A stretch of 45,018 nucleotides of DNA from Gammaproteobacteria bacterium (GTDB taxonomy: Bacteria; Pseudomonadota; Gammaproteobacteria; Pseudomonadales; Azotimanducaceae): the NCBI GenBank assembly GCA_026707735.1, contig JAPOWH010000025.1, positions 1-45,018 of the forward strand. The letters are read 5' to 3'. The notes below the pieces were generated by a model. It was not told the origin of the DNA, searched no databases, and saw only the letters and a list, made by a program, of their open reading frames with translations. This document shows, piece by piece, positions 8,336-16,315 of this stretch (the stretch's first letter is position 1; each line of letters begins with the position of its first letter). The translations under genes were made by a program, and so were the position numbers.

Positions 8336-10330
8336 TCAGACTCTTAAGTCCAGCCAGCGAATATCGTCGTCCGAAAGATCGATATGCACCGATCTCAAGG
8401 AGCTAGAGGTTTCCAAGAGCTGCCTAGGTCCGAAGAGGGGAAAACATCGAAACGGCTGTGCTAGCACAAAGGCCAGAGCAATATTGATAGCTTCAACACC
8501 CAGTCTCTCACCGAGATCTCTCGCGCGGGATCTTCGTTCAAAGTTCTCCTTCGAAAACCAACAGCGCTCCAATTCTTCATCGGATGGATCAGTTCCGAAT
8601 CTAGACCCACCTTTACTGGCTCCAGTGTTAACAAGACTGTCGACACGATTGGTGAAAAAACCACGGGCTTGCGAGGACCATGGAAAGAGCGCCAATCCGG
8701 AATCTGTCAAAAACTTCCTGAATTCCAAATCGTTAGACGAGATACAACCAGGCCACACGGGGTTGAGCATTCGGGCCAGACTGAACTGATTGGAGACTGC
8801 AGCGAGTCCACTCTTGCCGTGTTTGCCTGCCCATTCGTTCGCTTCTTGAATCCGTCCAAGAGACCAATTGGAACCACCAAACAGGGTGCATCGGCCTTCG
8901 CTCCACTGCTGATTCAGTACGTCTATCCATTCGCCTACAGGGACATCCAGGTTGTCCCGGTGCAGGAAGTAGATGTCAACATAATCGGTCTTGAGAGAAT
9001 CCAACGAACGAACCAGCTGAGGCTCTACGAATTCAGGGAAGTTGTGCGGCGTATGGGCTCCCTTGCCAATGATTACTAGGTCCTCGCGTATGTCACGAGC
9101 GTCAACCCAAGCTCCCAGATACTGTTCCAATCGATTGCCTCCATAAATAAAGGCAGTGTCAAAGGCATTACCTCCCGATTCAAAGAAATGGTCGAACATG
9201 ACCATCGCGTGTAATTCGCTTGGTTGATTGTCACAACCAAAGACTAGCCGTGATACGGGCTTTTGTAGATTAGGAATACTTCCGTACTTCATCAGGTGCT
9301 CATTTGCCACGAGTGGTCGCCCGTGCACTGGGCGGGCTCGGTTTGCGAGTTCTTCATCTCGAAACTTCACACCAACTTTGTTTTTCCACGCGTCGAGGAC
9401 CTGCGCATTGCCAAGCGAGTCGTCCCATGTCATTGCTGGAGACTCGAGAAGATTCTCGCCAATACACCTGGCAACCTCGTCAACTTCGCTGACGTAGGCG
9501 TCCGCGGCTTCGCCGGCCACTCTCTCCGTCGATCCGCCACGAGTAACTTCAATCTCCCATTCAGAGGGCGAACGCCACGGCCACGGAATCTGAATGCTCC
9601 CTCGCGTTCCAAAGACTTCGACGACGTTGTCCAATTGCTGACCCACTCCCGTGGCTACTTGCGCTGTTAACCCATTGTCAAAATACAGCATTCCTGCAGC
9701 ATAGAGATCGATGCCTTCTGGAGATAGCAGGCCATGACCTTCGACTCTGTTAGGCTCCGAACGCGCGATGAGTCGGGAAAACGAAATGGGGTAGCAACCC
9801 ACGTCCATAATGCCTCCGCCTGCCAATTCGTTAGCAAATAAGCGCGAGCTTGGATCGTAGTTCGCATGAAATCCAAAAGTGGCATGAATGTGTCGCAATT
9901 CACCGATGGCTCCATCTTCCACTAGTTCTAAGACTTTGGCTACCTGGGGGTGCAATCGATACATGAACGCTTCCATAAGGAAGGTGTCATTACATTGTGC
10001 GGCGTGCACCATGGCCATCACTTCCGCGTGGTTGATCCCCATTGGTTTTTCGCACAGAACAGCCCTGTTCGCCTCTAAAGATTTGATAGCCCATTCGGCA
10101 TGTTGCGGATGGGGAGTCGCGATATAGATTGCGTCGACACCAGGCGAGGAAACTAGCTCGTCGTACGAAGCCAAAGGTGTGACTTCGTTGTATCGTGAGG
10201 CAAAAGCAACCGCCTTCTCTAGCGTTCTGCTTGCAACTGCGACCAACTCTCCCGAGGATGAGCTTTCAATGGCGACTGCAAGCTTGTGTGCAATGCGACC
10301 GGTAGCTAGTATCCCCCAACGTATCGACAT
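8336..10330 (-). CDS. Fused Gfo/Idh/MocA-type dehydrogenase and aldo/keto reductase
   Basis: This 664-residue protein joins two oxidoreductases. Residues 1-330 are a Gfo/Idh/MocA enzyme: N-terminal Rossmann segment (WGILATGRIA), the catalytic EKP at 94-96, and the C-terminal sheet domain with VGCYPISF. Residues 350-664 are an aldo/keto reductase barrel with the full tetrad D391, Y396, K423 and H457. Both halves should use NAD(P)(H), so one chain could oxidise a sugar or cyclitol and reduce the product at another position. The frame is uninterrupted and both active sites look intact, which makes a sequencing fusion unlikely. It lies 72 bases downstream of lpxA on the same strand. The substrate cannot be told from sequence. 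Confidence 0.85.
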   Translation of the reverse strand: MSIRWGILATGRIAHKLAVAIESSSSGELVAVASRTLEKAVAFASRYNEVTPLASYDELVSSPGVDAIYIATPHPQHAEWAIKSLEANRAVLCEKPMGINHAEVMAMVHAAQCNDTFLMEAFMYRLHPQVAKVLELVEDGAIGELRHIHATFGFHANYDPSSRLFANELAGGGIMDVGCYPISFSRLIARSEPNRVEGHGLLSPEGIDLYAAGMLYFDNGLTAQVATGVGQQLDNVVEVFGTRGSIQIPWPWRSPSEWEIEVTRGGSTERVAGEAADAYVSEVDEVARCIGENLLESPAMTWDDSLGNAQVLDAWKNKVGVKFRDEELANRARPVHGRPLVANEHLMKYGSIPNLQKPVSRLVFGCDNQPSELHAMVMFDHFFESGGNAFDTAFIYGGNRLEQYLGAWVDARDIREDLVIIGKGAHTPHNFPEFVEPQLVRSLDSLKTDYVDIYFLHRDNLDVPVGEWIDVLNQQWSEGRCTLFGGSNWSLGRIQEANEWAGKHGKSGLAAVSNQFSLARMLNPVWPGCISSNDLEFRKFLTDSGLALFPWSSQARGFFTNRVDSLVNTGASKGGSRFGTDPSDEELERCWFSKENFERRSRARDLGERLGVEAINIALAFVLAQPFRCFPLFGPRQLLETSSSLRSVHIDLSDDDIRWLDLRV

Positions 10331-10402
10331 GGTTTTCTCACTAAGCAGGCGGCAAACTCGCTAGGAATATAGCGAAGCTATTGAGTCCGTTCACGTGTGT
10401 GG

Positions 10403-11221
10403 TTATTCACCGTCGGTATTAAGTTCCAAGGTAGCGGAATCTGGACGGGCCAATCCCCGTTGGGACGAAGCAATGGCATCTAGAAGCGTTCGTATGTATT
10501 CACGATGGCCCAGTTTCTCCGTAACTTCAGCAACGGCTTCTTCTAGGCGTAGATCCCTCATGAAGAGCGTGCGAAATGCCAACCGAACCTCTCGGACGGC
10601 TTCGTCGTTGTAGCCAGCGCGTTCCATTCCAACTTTATTGACGACACGCATTCGTGCGTGGAATCCCTCCGCAATGGTGAATGGCAGAACATCTTGCGTT
10701 GCACGGGCCAAGCCTCCAACCATGGCGGCGGTACCGACGTGGCAAAACTGATGGACAGCACTTAGTCCCGCGATGTTTGCGTAGTCGCCAATCACCACGT
10801 GGCCGCCGAGAGTTGCTGCATGTGACATGATCACGTGATTGCCCACATTGCAGTTGTGCGCAACATGAGCATGGGCAAGCAAGGCGCAATCATTGCCCAC
10901 GGCCGTTACGCCGCCCTCCTCCGTTGCACTGTGAATGCTCACATACTCGCGTATAGTGTTGCGATCACCAATTTTGGTGAACGTCATTGAACCCTCTTGG
11001 TGCTTCTGGTCTTGCGACTGAACGCCAAGCGTTACAAAGGGGAATATGTTGCAATCCGATCCTATGCTCGTATGGCCATCCACGACCACGTGCGATTGCA
11101 AGTGTGTGCCTTCGCCAATGACTGCGTGGGGACCAATCCGGCAAAAAGGCCCAATGATGCAGTCGTTGCCCAAGTTTGCCTGAGGATCAACAACGGCTAA
11201 TTTGTCAACGTGAACAGCCAT
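10403..11221 (-). CDS. lpxA: UDP-N-acetylglucosamine O-acyltransferase
   Basis: LpxA moves a hydroxyacyl chain from acyl carrier protein to UDP-GlcNAc, the first committed step of lipid A synthesis in the cytoplasm. The 272-residue product has the hexapeptide-repeat left-handed beta-helix over residues 1-190 (I/V-G repeats), the IREYVSIH block, and the catalytic histidine in the AHAHVAHNC segment, followed by VHQFC and IAEGFHA. Length fits the family (about 260). A helical C-terminus follows. Usual partners lpxD, fabZ and lpxB are absent: the gene sits between a PhyH dioxygenase and a sugar-type oxidoreductase. An AGGA element lies upstream of the ATG. Confidence 0.92.
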   Translation of the reverse strand: MAVHVDKLAVVDPQANLGNDCIIGPFCRIGPHAVIGEGTHLQSHVVVDGHTSIGSDCNIFPFVTLGVQSQDQKHQEGSMTFTKIGDRNTIREYVSIHSATEEGGVTAVGNDCALLAHAHVAHNCNVGNHVIMSHAATLGGHVVIGDYANIAGLSAVHQFCHVGTAAMVGGLARATQDVLPFTIAEGFHARMRVVNKVGMERAGYNDEAVREVRLAFRTLFMRDLRLEEAVAEVTEKLGHREYIRTLLDAIASSQRGLARPDSATLELNTDGE

Positions 11222-11284
11222 GAGTAATGTCCTATTCGTCGCAACGGCACTTGAGTTGACTAATTATCTCAATGCCAAAGAAAA

Positions 11285-12166
11285 TTACATGGCTTTTCGA
11301 TAGGGCTTCATGTCCATTCCCGGATATCGCGCGGACACTCCCTCAAGCGTCTCCTCGGTCCAGTAGGGGTGACCCGGCTCGGGAAATCCCAGCAATTCGC
11401 GTTCTTGAGTACTGGCATTCTCAATCCAGTTGCGGAATTCTGGTCGAATCGCTTCGACAGACCAGCTGTCAATGCCAAGCCAGCGCCACGCTGCTGGTGA
11501 GTAAGTGATGAAGTGCCCCAACCGACCGGCGTTTGCAACAAATGGAGTCCCGCGGTGGAAGGTACGCATGCTGTAAATGAGCAGTCCGCCTGCTGGCACG
11601 ACAACCTTTACCTCGTTCTCGTATAGCTCTGGTCGCTGTTCTCTCGTGAAGTGTGCGGGAAAGCGGAGTTTCTCGGGGTAGTGCTTCCATGAACATACCG
11701 CGGTGGGAGCGTGGTCGTGTGTAACGTCCGTGTAGTACAACAGATATGCGGTCTGCCAATACTCCGGTAAATCGGGAGGATAGGCTAGCGTGTGGTTGCC
11801 ATAGTCGCAATGCATCCTCTGGTCGACATCAGATCCATCTCCCTTTCGCTTGGCATGCAAGCCGCTCTGTTCGTAATAGAGTTCGCTGTCCCCAGCAAAC
11901 TGGCGAGCAAGCATCCTGAGTTGAGGATGCAGAGTTATTTGGTTGAGCCACGTGCCAGGAAAAGGGAATCGTCGTACGTTTCGCGTCTTAGGATTCGACC
12001 ACGCCTGTGGTTCGGTCGAAGGATCTTCGCAATACTCGAGCCAACCCGGCAACACTGCTCGAAGCTCTTCTTGGGCCCCCGAGAGTTCCGCAGGCGTGAG
12101 GAAATTCTCGACAATTGCAAAACCATGCTCTGCATAGTGTTCAGCATGTCGCGGCTCTATCCCCAT
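11285..12166 (-). CDS. Phytanoyl-CoA dioxygenase (PhyH) family protein
   Basis: This is a probable Fe(II)/2-oxoglutarate-dependent oxygenase of 293 residues. The iron ligands are visible as H119 and D121 in MHCDYGNH and H204 in TFHRGTPF, and R215 is placed to bind 2-oxoglutarate. The N-terminus (HGFAIVENFLT) is typical of PhyH proteins. The family hydroxylates many substrates, from acyl-CoAs to compatible solutes, so the true substrate is open. It is first in a same-strand set with lpxA (63 bases apart) and the fused oxidoreductase, and is divergent from the LolA-like cassette. A role in modifying an envelope lipid is possible but rests only on position. Confidence 0.82.
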   Translation of the reverse strand: MGIEPRHAEHYAEHGFAIVENFLTPAELSGAQEELRAVLPGWLEYCEDPSTEPQAWSNPKTRNVRRFPFPGTWLNQITLHPQLRMLARQFAGDSELYYEQSGLHAKRKGDGSDVDQRMHCDYGNHTLAYPPDLPEYWQTAYLLYYTDVTHDHAPTAVCSWKHYPEKLRFPAHFTREQRPELYENEVKVVVPAGGLLIYSMRTFHRGTPFVANAGRLGHFITYSPAAWRWLGIDSWSVEAIRPEFRNWIENASTQERELLGFPEPGHPYWTEETLEGVSARYPGMDMKPYRKAM

Positions 12167-12310
12167 TGTGCTTGCCCCAGCTCGTTTGTGGAATGCAGAC
12201 TTAGCTTAGCTGCAAATGCTTCGCGCACGCTGGCACCTACCTGCAATTCTGCGCGTAGTCTACGCGACATATCACAAACTTGATGTGCAAAATCTAGGCT
12301 ATTGTCGAGT

Positions 12311-12314
12311 GGAG
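12311..12314 (+). promoter_or_regulatory. Shine-Dalgarno favouring a TTG start at 12324
   Basis: GGAG lies nine bases before TTG. The codons that follow at once encode a signal peptide (positive charges, then a hydrophobic stretch). This supports TTG over the upstream ATG at 12216 or GTG at 12309. Confidence 0.5.
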
Positions 12315-12323
12315 CTCGAATTT

Positions 12324-13085
12324 TTGGTTCGCCGCCTTGCTACTGTAGCCATACTAGCGTTAGCAATTTCCGGAGTACTACAGGCAAACAGCGATGTAGA
12401 ACTAACGGCTGACGAGCTAATGGCAAAAGTGCTCGATCAGACACGCGGTCTGTCATCGTATTCCGAGCTCACGATGACCATCAATCGACCGGATTGGAAA
12501 CGCACTTCATCGTTTTCGGTTTGGACCAGAGGGCGCGAAGATGCCCTTATCCGATTTACTGCCCCAGCTCGCGATGCTGGCTTTTCTACTTTAAAGAAAG
12601 GCGAGCGCATGTGGACCTATTCGCCAAAGATCCAGCGCACGGTCCGATTGCCAAAATCCATGATGTCGCAGGACTGGGCTGGATCCGACTTTTCATACAA
12701 CGATCTGGCACGCTCGGACGACCTGCTGAACGAATACACGCTTCGACTCGCGAATGTAGACCAATCCGATGACGGAACCATATACACGATTGAAGCAATT
12801 CCCAAAGAAAACGCTCCTGTGGTTTGGGGCAAGGAAGTTGTCGTTCTGCGAGACGATTTTGTTCTTCTTCGCCATTCCTACTATGACCAGGAAATGGTAT
12901 TGGTCAAGTGGCTAGAAACTTTAGAAATTGACGAATTTGACGGTCGTACTATTCCCAAGCGAATGCGAATACGCAAGAGCGAGGAAGAAGACAGCTGGAC
13001 GGAAGTTTCATATGAAAAGGCGGACTTCGACATTGAGATCGACGAGTCCATGTTCACGTTGTTCGCATTGCGCGGATCGGAATGA
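12324..13085 (+). CDS. LolA-like outer membrane lipoprotein-sorting protein
   Basis: This is a periplasmic carrier of the LolA/COG2834 type that ferries a lipid or lipoprotein from an inner-membrane ABC complex towards the outer membrane. From the TTG start it has 253 residues. Residues 1-20 form a Sec signal peptide (RR, then ATVAILALAISG). The mature part has the family pattern of alternating strands, with KGERMWTYSP, the QDWAGSDFSYNDL block and a final VSYEKADFDIEID segment. It is the first gene of a cassette with two FtsX-type permeases, an ATPase and a predicted beta-barrel. An upstream ATG (12216) would add 36 residues that do not look like a signal peptide. The cargo is unknown. Confidence 0.8.
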   Translation: MVRRLATVAILALAISGVLQANSDVELTADELMAKVLDQTRGLSSYSELTMTINRPDWKRTSSFSVWTRGREDALIRFTAPARDAGFSTLKKGERMWTYSPKIQRTVRLPKSMMSQDWAGSDFSYNDLARSDDLLNEYTLRLANVDQSDDGTIYTIEAIPKENAPVVWGKEVVVLRDDFVLLRHSYYDQEMVLVKWLETLEIDEFDGRTIPKRMRIRKSEEEDSWTEVSYEKADFDIEIDESMFTLFALRGSE

Positions 13086-13116
13086 AGCCTTGCCGCTTCA
13101 AGTCGGCGTAGGACCT

Positions 13117-13121
13117 AGGAG
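13117..13121 (+). promoter_or_regulatory. Shine-Dalgarno for a TTG start at 13128
   Basis: AGGAG lies six bases before TTG, and no in-frame ATG suits the permease N-terminus (LSFTVAWRNLWRNKRR). It makes TTG the most likely start. Confidence 0.65.
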
Positions 13122-13127
13122 TACTCA

Positions 13128-14351
13128 TTGCTGTCGTTCACAGTAGCTTGGCGCAACCTGTGGCGCAACAAGCGACGAACATTTCTAACGGCAGGGGCCG
13201 TCGCGTTTGCCGTGCTTCTCATCCAACTCGGAATGTCATTCCAAGCGGGAAGTTACGAACCCATGGTGGAAGTATCGACTCGATTTGGGAGTGGACACCT
13301 GCAAGTCCAACATGAAAGCTACAAGGACGATCCTCGTATCGAGCACGTAGTAGCAGATGCTACGGCATTGCGGGAAGTACTGTTGCAACTTCCAGAAGTC
13401 TTGTCTGTTTCGAATCGAACTGAGGCGTTTGCTCTTGCCAGCAAAGGCGAGAAGAGCTATGGAGCGTTAGTTGTAGGGGTGGATCCAATTGTCGATCCAA
13501 CAACTTCGTACGTTTCCGAACGATTAATCGATGGCAGGTATCTCGATGAGCCAGATAGTGCATTCATTGGTAGTGCATTGGCTAGGAATCTTGAAATCGA
13601 GATCGGCGACGAACTCGTCATCTTGGCGACGGATGTTTCAGGAAGCGTCGCCTTCATGGCACCGACTGTGACGGGAATTTTCGAGATAGGAAACGATGCT
13701 TTGGATCGAGCTTTGGTTCAGGTTCCACGTGCCTCCATGAATAGCGCACTCGCGCTCGGCGACGGTGCGCATCGGGTGGTGATCATGGTTGCAAATCCAA
13801 TGAAACCCACGCAAGTTGTTCCAAGCATCAGCACTACGCTCACCGAGGCCACCAAACTCTATGACTGGCACCAACTGATGCCAGAAATCAGTCAGAACAT
13901 AAGGTTAGACAAGATTAGCAACGGCATCGTATACGGAACCCTTACCGTGATTGTCGTATTGTCCATTGCTAACACATTTGTCATGACTGCATTCGAACGG
14001 ACACGCGAATTCGGCATGTTGCGCGCTGTTGGCATGCGGTCCAACTCGCTCTTCGGCATGTTCGTGCTCGAAACGCTGATTATGTGGATGCTTGGGGTAT
14101 TCATGGGCTATTGCCTCAGCACCTGTGCTCTAGTTCCCTTGGCCATCATAGGAATAGGCATGGATTCCATGGGAATGGAGCAGTTTGCAGGAATGTTCTT
14201 CCTGCCGGATCGAATTTACCCCGCAGTCGACCTCAAGGTCATTCTTGTTGCGCCTTTTGCAATTGGATTTGGAATGCTGATTTCAACCGCACTTGCTTCG
14301 ATCAGGTTCTATCGAATGTCCTTGGTCGACGCGCTGCGTTACAAAGAGTAA
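13128..14351 (+). CDS. ABC transporter permease, FtsX/LolC-E type (first)
   Basis: This 407-residue inner-membrane permease has the MacB/LolC layout: a cytoplasmic amphipathic segment (WRNLWRNKRRT), one membrane helix at about 18-38, a large periplasmic domain at about 45-270, then three helices and a short tail ending in VDALRYKE. The phrase AFERTREFGMLRAVGM is the coupling region that meets the ATPase in this family. It starts at TTG with a good ribosome site and is followed 43 bases later by a second, related permease. The pair would form a heterodimer with the ATPase at 15626. Such complexes do not import; they pull lipoproteins out of the membrane or work as mechanotransducers. Confidence 0.85.
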   Translation: MLSFTVAWRNLWRNKRRTFLTAGAVAFAVLLIQLGMSFQAGSYEPMVEVSTRFGSGHLQVQHESYKDDPRIEHVVADATALREVLLQLPEVLSVSNRTEAFALASKGEKSYGALVVGVDPIVDPTTSYVSERLIDGRYLDEPDSAFIGSALARNLEIEIGDELVILATDVSGSVAFMAPTVTGIFEIGNDALDRALVQVPRASMNSALALGDGAHRVVIMVANPMKPTQVVPSISTTLTEATKLYDWHQLMPEISQNIRLDKISNGIVYGTLTVIVVLSIANTFVMTAFERTREFGMLRAVGMRSNSLFGMFVLETLIMWMLGVFMGYCLSTCALVPLAIIGIGMDSMGMEQFAGMFFLPDRIYPAVDLKVILVAPFAIGFGMLISTALASIRFYRMSLVDALRYKE

Positions 14352-14394
14352 GAGCAATGCCTACCAAGAGCTCAATTGCTGGAAACACGGACCC

Positions 14395-15612
14395 ATGAGT
14401 CGAGTAAAGCTCATATTCAGCATGAGTGCTAGGAATTTACGACGCCAATGGCGACGAAACTCCATCTTGCTCTTTGCGATCACGGTCGCAATAGGTGGCG
14501 TTATCGTGCTCAACAGTTTTGTGCGCGGCATGCAAGTACAGATGGTCGACACTGTGGTTGACAATCTTTCGGGCCATATAAAGCTGCATGCTCATGGGTA
14601 CAGGGACGACCCCACGGTCGAAAGAGGCTTCTCGATCGGAACTGACGATGTGGACTTCGCACTGAAAGACTTGCCGGTCATGGGGTGGGCTACACGATTG
14701 ACCGTTCCCTCCGTAGTAATGAGTGAACGCGAGACACGCGGTGCCCAGTTGGTAGGCATTGACCCAGATCGAGAAAGCATTTCCTTCATTTCAAGTGCGA
14801 CTCTGGAGGGTACTCAACTTGCAGATGTGCACGATTCCCAGATTCTCATCGGCCGCGCATTGCTCGACGATCTGCAAACCAAACTAGGCCGGAGAATCGT
14901 GGTCATCACCCAGGACGCGGATGGCATATCCAAGGAAATCGGCTATACGATCGCTGGCGTCTACGATGCTCAGTCCGAAAGCGCTGAACGAGCTTTCGTC
15001 TTCACTGGACTTGAAGCACTGCAAGGACTGCTTGCTACAAACCAAGTCACCGAGCTGTCAATACGCTTTCGAACACGATATGTAGACCAGGCGGACTACA
15101 CCATCGTGCAAACTGCGTTTTCTGAGTTCGACGTATTGAGCTGGCAGCAAAGCAACCCTCTTGTTGCGTTCCTTTACGAGACAGTAGATGTAGTCATATA
15201 CATTTGGCTCGGAATAGTATTGGGAGCCCTAGTGTTTGGTCTTGTAAACACCTTGATCACAGCTGTACTTGAGCGAACGCAGGAATTTGGGCTGTTTCGC
15301 GCGGTCGGTATGAGACCAACAGTCATTGTTTCCCAGGTTGTCTTGGAGTCAGTAATCCTCATGGTTATCGGAATCGCTCTTGGTCTTGTTGGAAGTCTTG
15401 CTGTCTTCACATGGTTAAGTGAAGGTATAGACCTCAGCGCGTTCGCGTCAGGCGTAGACATGATGGGTATGTCGCCTCGAATCAATCCGGCGGCACTCCC
15501 TCGCGACATCTCTATAGTCATACTGATTTCTTTGGTGTTGTCGGTTGTCGCAAGCTTCTTTCCCGCAATTCGTGCCGTCCGTATGAATCCCTTGGAGGCG
15601 TTAAGAGATTGA
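14395..15612 (+). CDS. ABC transporter permease, FtsX/LolC-E type (second)
   Basis: This 405-residue partner of the preceding permease has the same topology: N-terminal helix at about 18-38, periplasmic domain, and three C-terminal helices. The coupling segment is VLERTQEFGLFRAVGM and the end is MNPLEALRD. The ATG at 14395 is chosen because SRVKLIFSMSARNLRRQWRR aligns with the start of the first permease; a longer frame from 14293 would overlap it with unrelated residues. The periplasmic domains share the opening pattern GHIKLHAHGYRDDP versus GHLQVQHESYKDDP, so the two arose by duplication but have diverged, as LolC and LolE have. No strong ribosome site is seen. Confidence 0.85.
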   Translation: MSRVKLIFSMSARNLRRQWRRNSILLFAITVAIGGVIVLNSFVRGMQVQMVDTVVDNLSGHIKLHAHGYRDDPTVERGFSIGTDDVDFALKDLPVMGWATRLTVPSVVMSERETRGAQLVGIDPDRESISFISSATLEGTQLADVHDSQILIGRALLDDLQTKLGRRIVVITQDADGISKEIGYTIAGVYDAQSESAERAFVFTGLEALQGLLATNQVTELSIRFRTRYVDQADYTIVQTAFSEFDVLSWQQSNPLVAFLYETVDVVIYIWLGIVLGALVFGLVNTLITAVLERTQEFGLFRAVGMRPTVIVSQVVLESVILMVIGIALGLVGSLAVFTWLSEGIDLSAFASGVDMMGMSPRINPAALPRDISIVILISLVLSVVASFFPAIRAVRMNPLEALRD

Positions 15613-15625
15613 AGAGTGCCAAATC

Positions 15626-16315
15626 ATGAATGAAACAGTTGTTCGTTTGGAGAAAGTGGTTCGCACTTACGGGCAGGGCAATGTCGCCGTGCACGCTCTA
15701 CAAGAGGTCTCCATATCAATTCAAAGTGGCGAATTCGTCAGCATAGTTGGTCCATCAGGCTGTGGGAAGTCCACCATGTTGCATCTCATAGGAGGACTGG
15801 ACTCGCCCACATCAGGCAAGGTTTGGGTTGAAGATCAAGATATTGCTCAGCTATCTTCAAACCAGTTGTCGGATCTGCGACTCAAGAGAATAGGGTTTGT
15901 TTTCCAAGCGTTCAATCTCATTCCAGTACTGTCTGCTTTGGAAAACGTAGAGTTCATTCTTCAGCTCCAAGGAGTTTCGAGCAATGAGCGCACATCCCGA
16001 GCATTGGAGGTACTTCGTTCCGTTGGATTGGAGGATGCCGCTAATCGTCGACCCGGGGAACTATCTGGGGGGCAGCAACAGCGAGTGGCAATTGCTCGCG
16101 CTCTTGTGGGTAAACCGCTGCTTCTCATTGCAGACGAGCCAAGTGCCAATCTAGACTCGGCTATGACTCGGGAATTGTGCGAATTGTTGCAACAGGTCAA
16201 TCGCGACTACGACATAACGATTCTCACAGCGACGCACGACCCAACAGTCATGAGCTACGCCACTCGCCGCATACCGCTCGAAGATGGAAAAATCCTTCAA
16301 GACGCTAGCAAATAG
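15626..16315 (+). CDS. ABC transporter ATP-binding protein, LolD-like
   Basis: This 229-residue nucleotide-binding subunit powers the two permeases upstream. It has Walker A GPSGCGKST, a Q-loop in VFQAFNL, the signature LSGGQQQRVAIARAL, Walker B LLIADEPSANLD and the switch histidine in TATHD. Length and order are those of the LolD/MacB-type ATPases. It starts 13 bases after the second permease and its last 32 bases overlap the predicted outer-membrane protein, so all should be made from one message. Calling it lolD itself would be premature, because the housekeeping Lol system may be encoded elsewhere. Confidence 0.92.
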   Translation: MNETVVRLEKVVRTYGQGNVAVHALQEVSISIQSGEFVSIVGPSGCGKSTMLHLIGGLDSPTSGKVWVEDQDIAQLSSNQLSDLRLKRIGFVFQAFNLIPVLSALENVEFILQLQGVSSNERTSRALEVLRSVGLEDAANRRPGELSGGQQQRVAIARALVGKPLLLIADEPSANLDSAMTRELCELLQQVNRDYDITILTATHDPTVMSYATRRIPLEDGKILQDASK

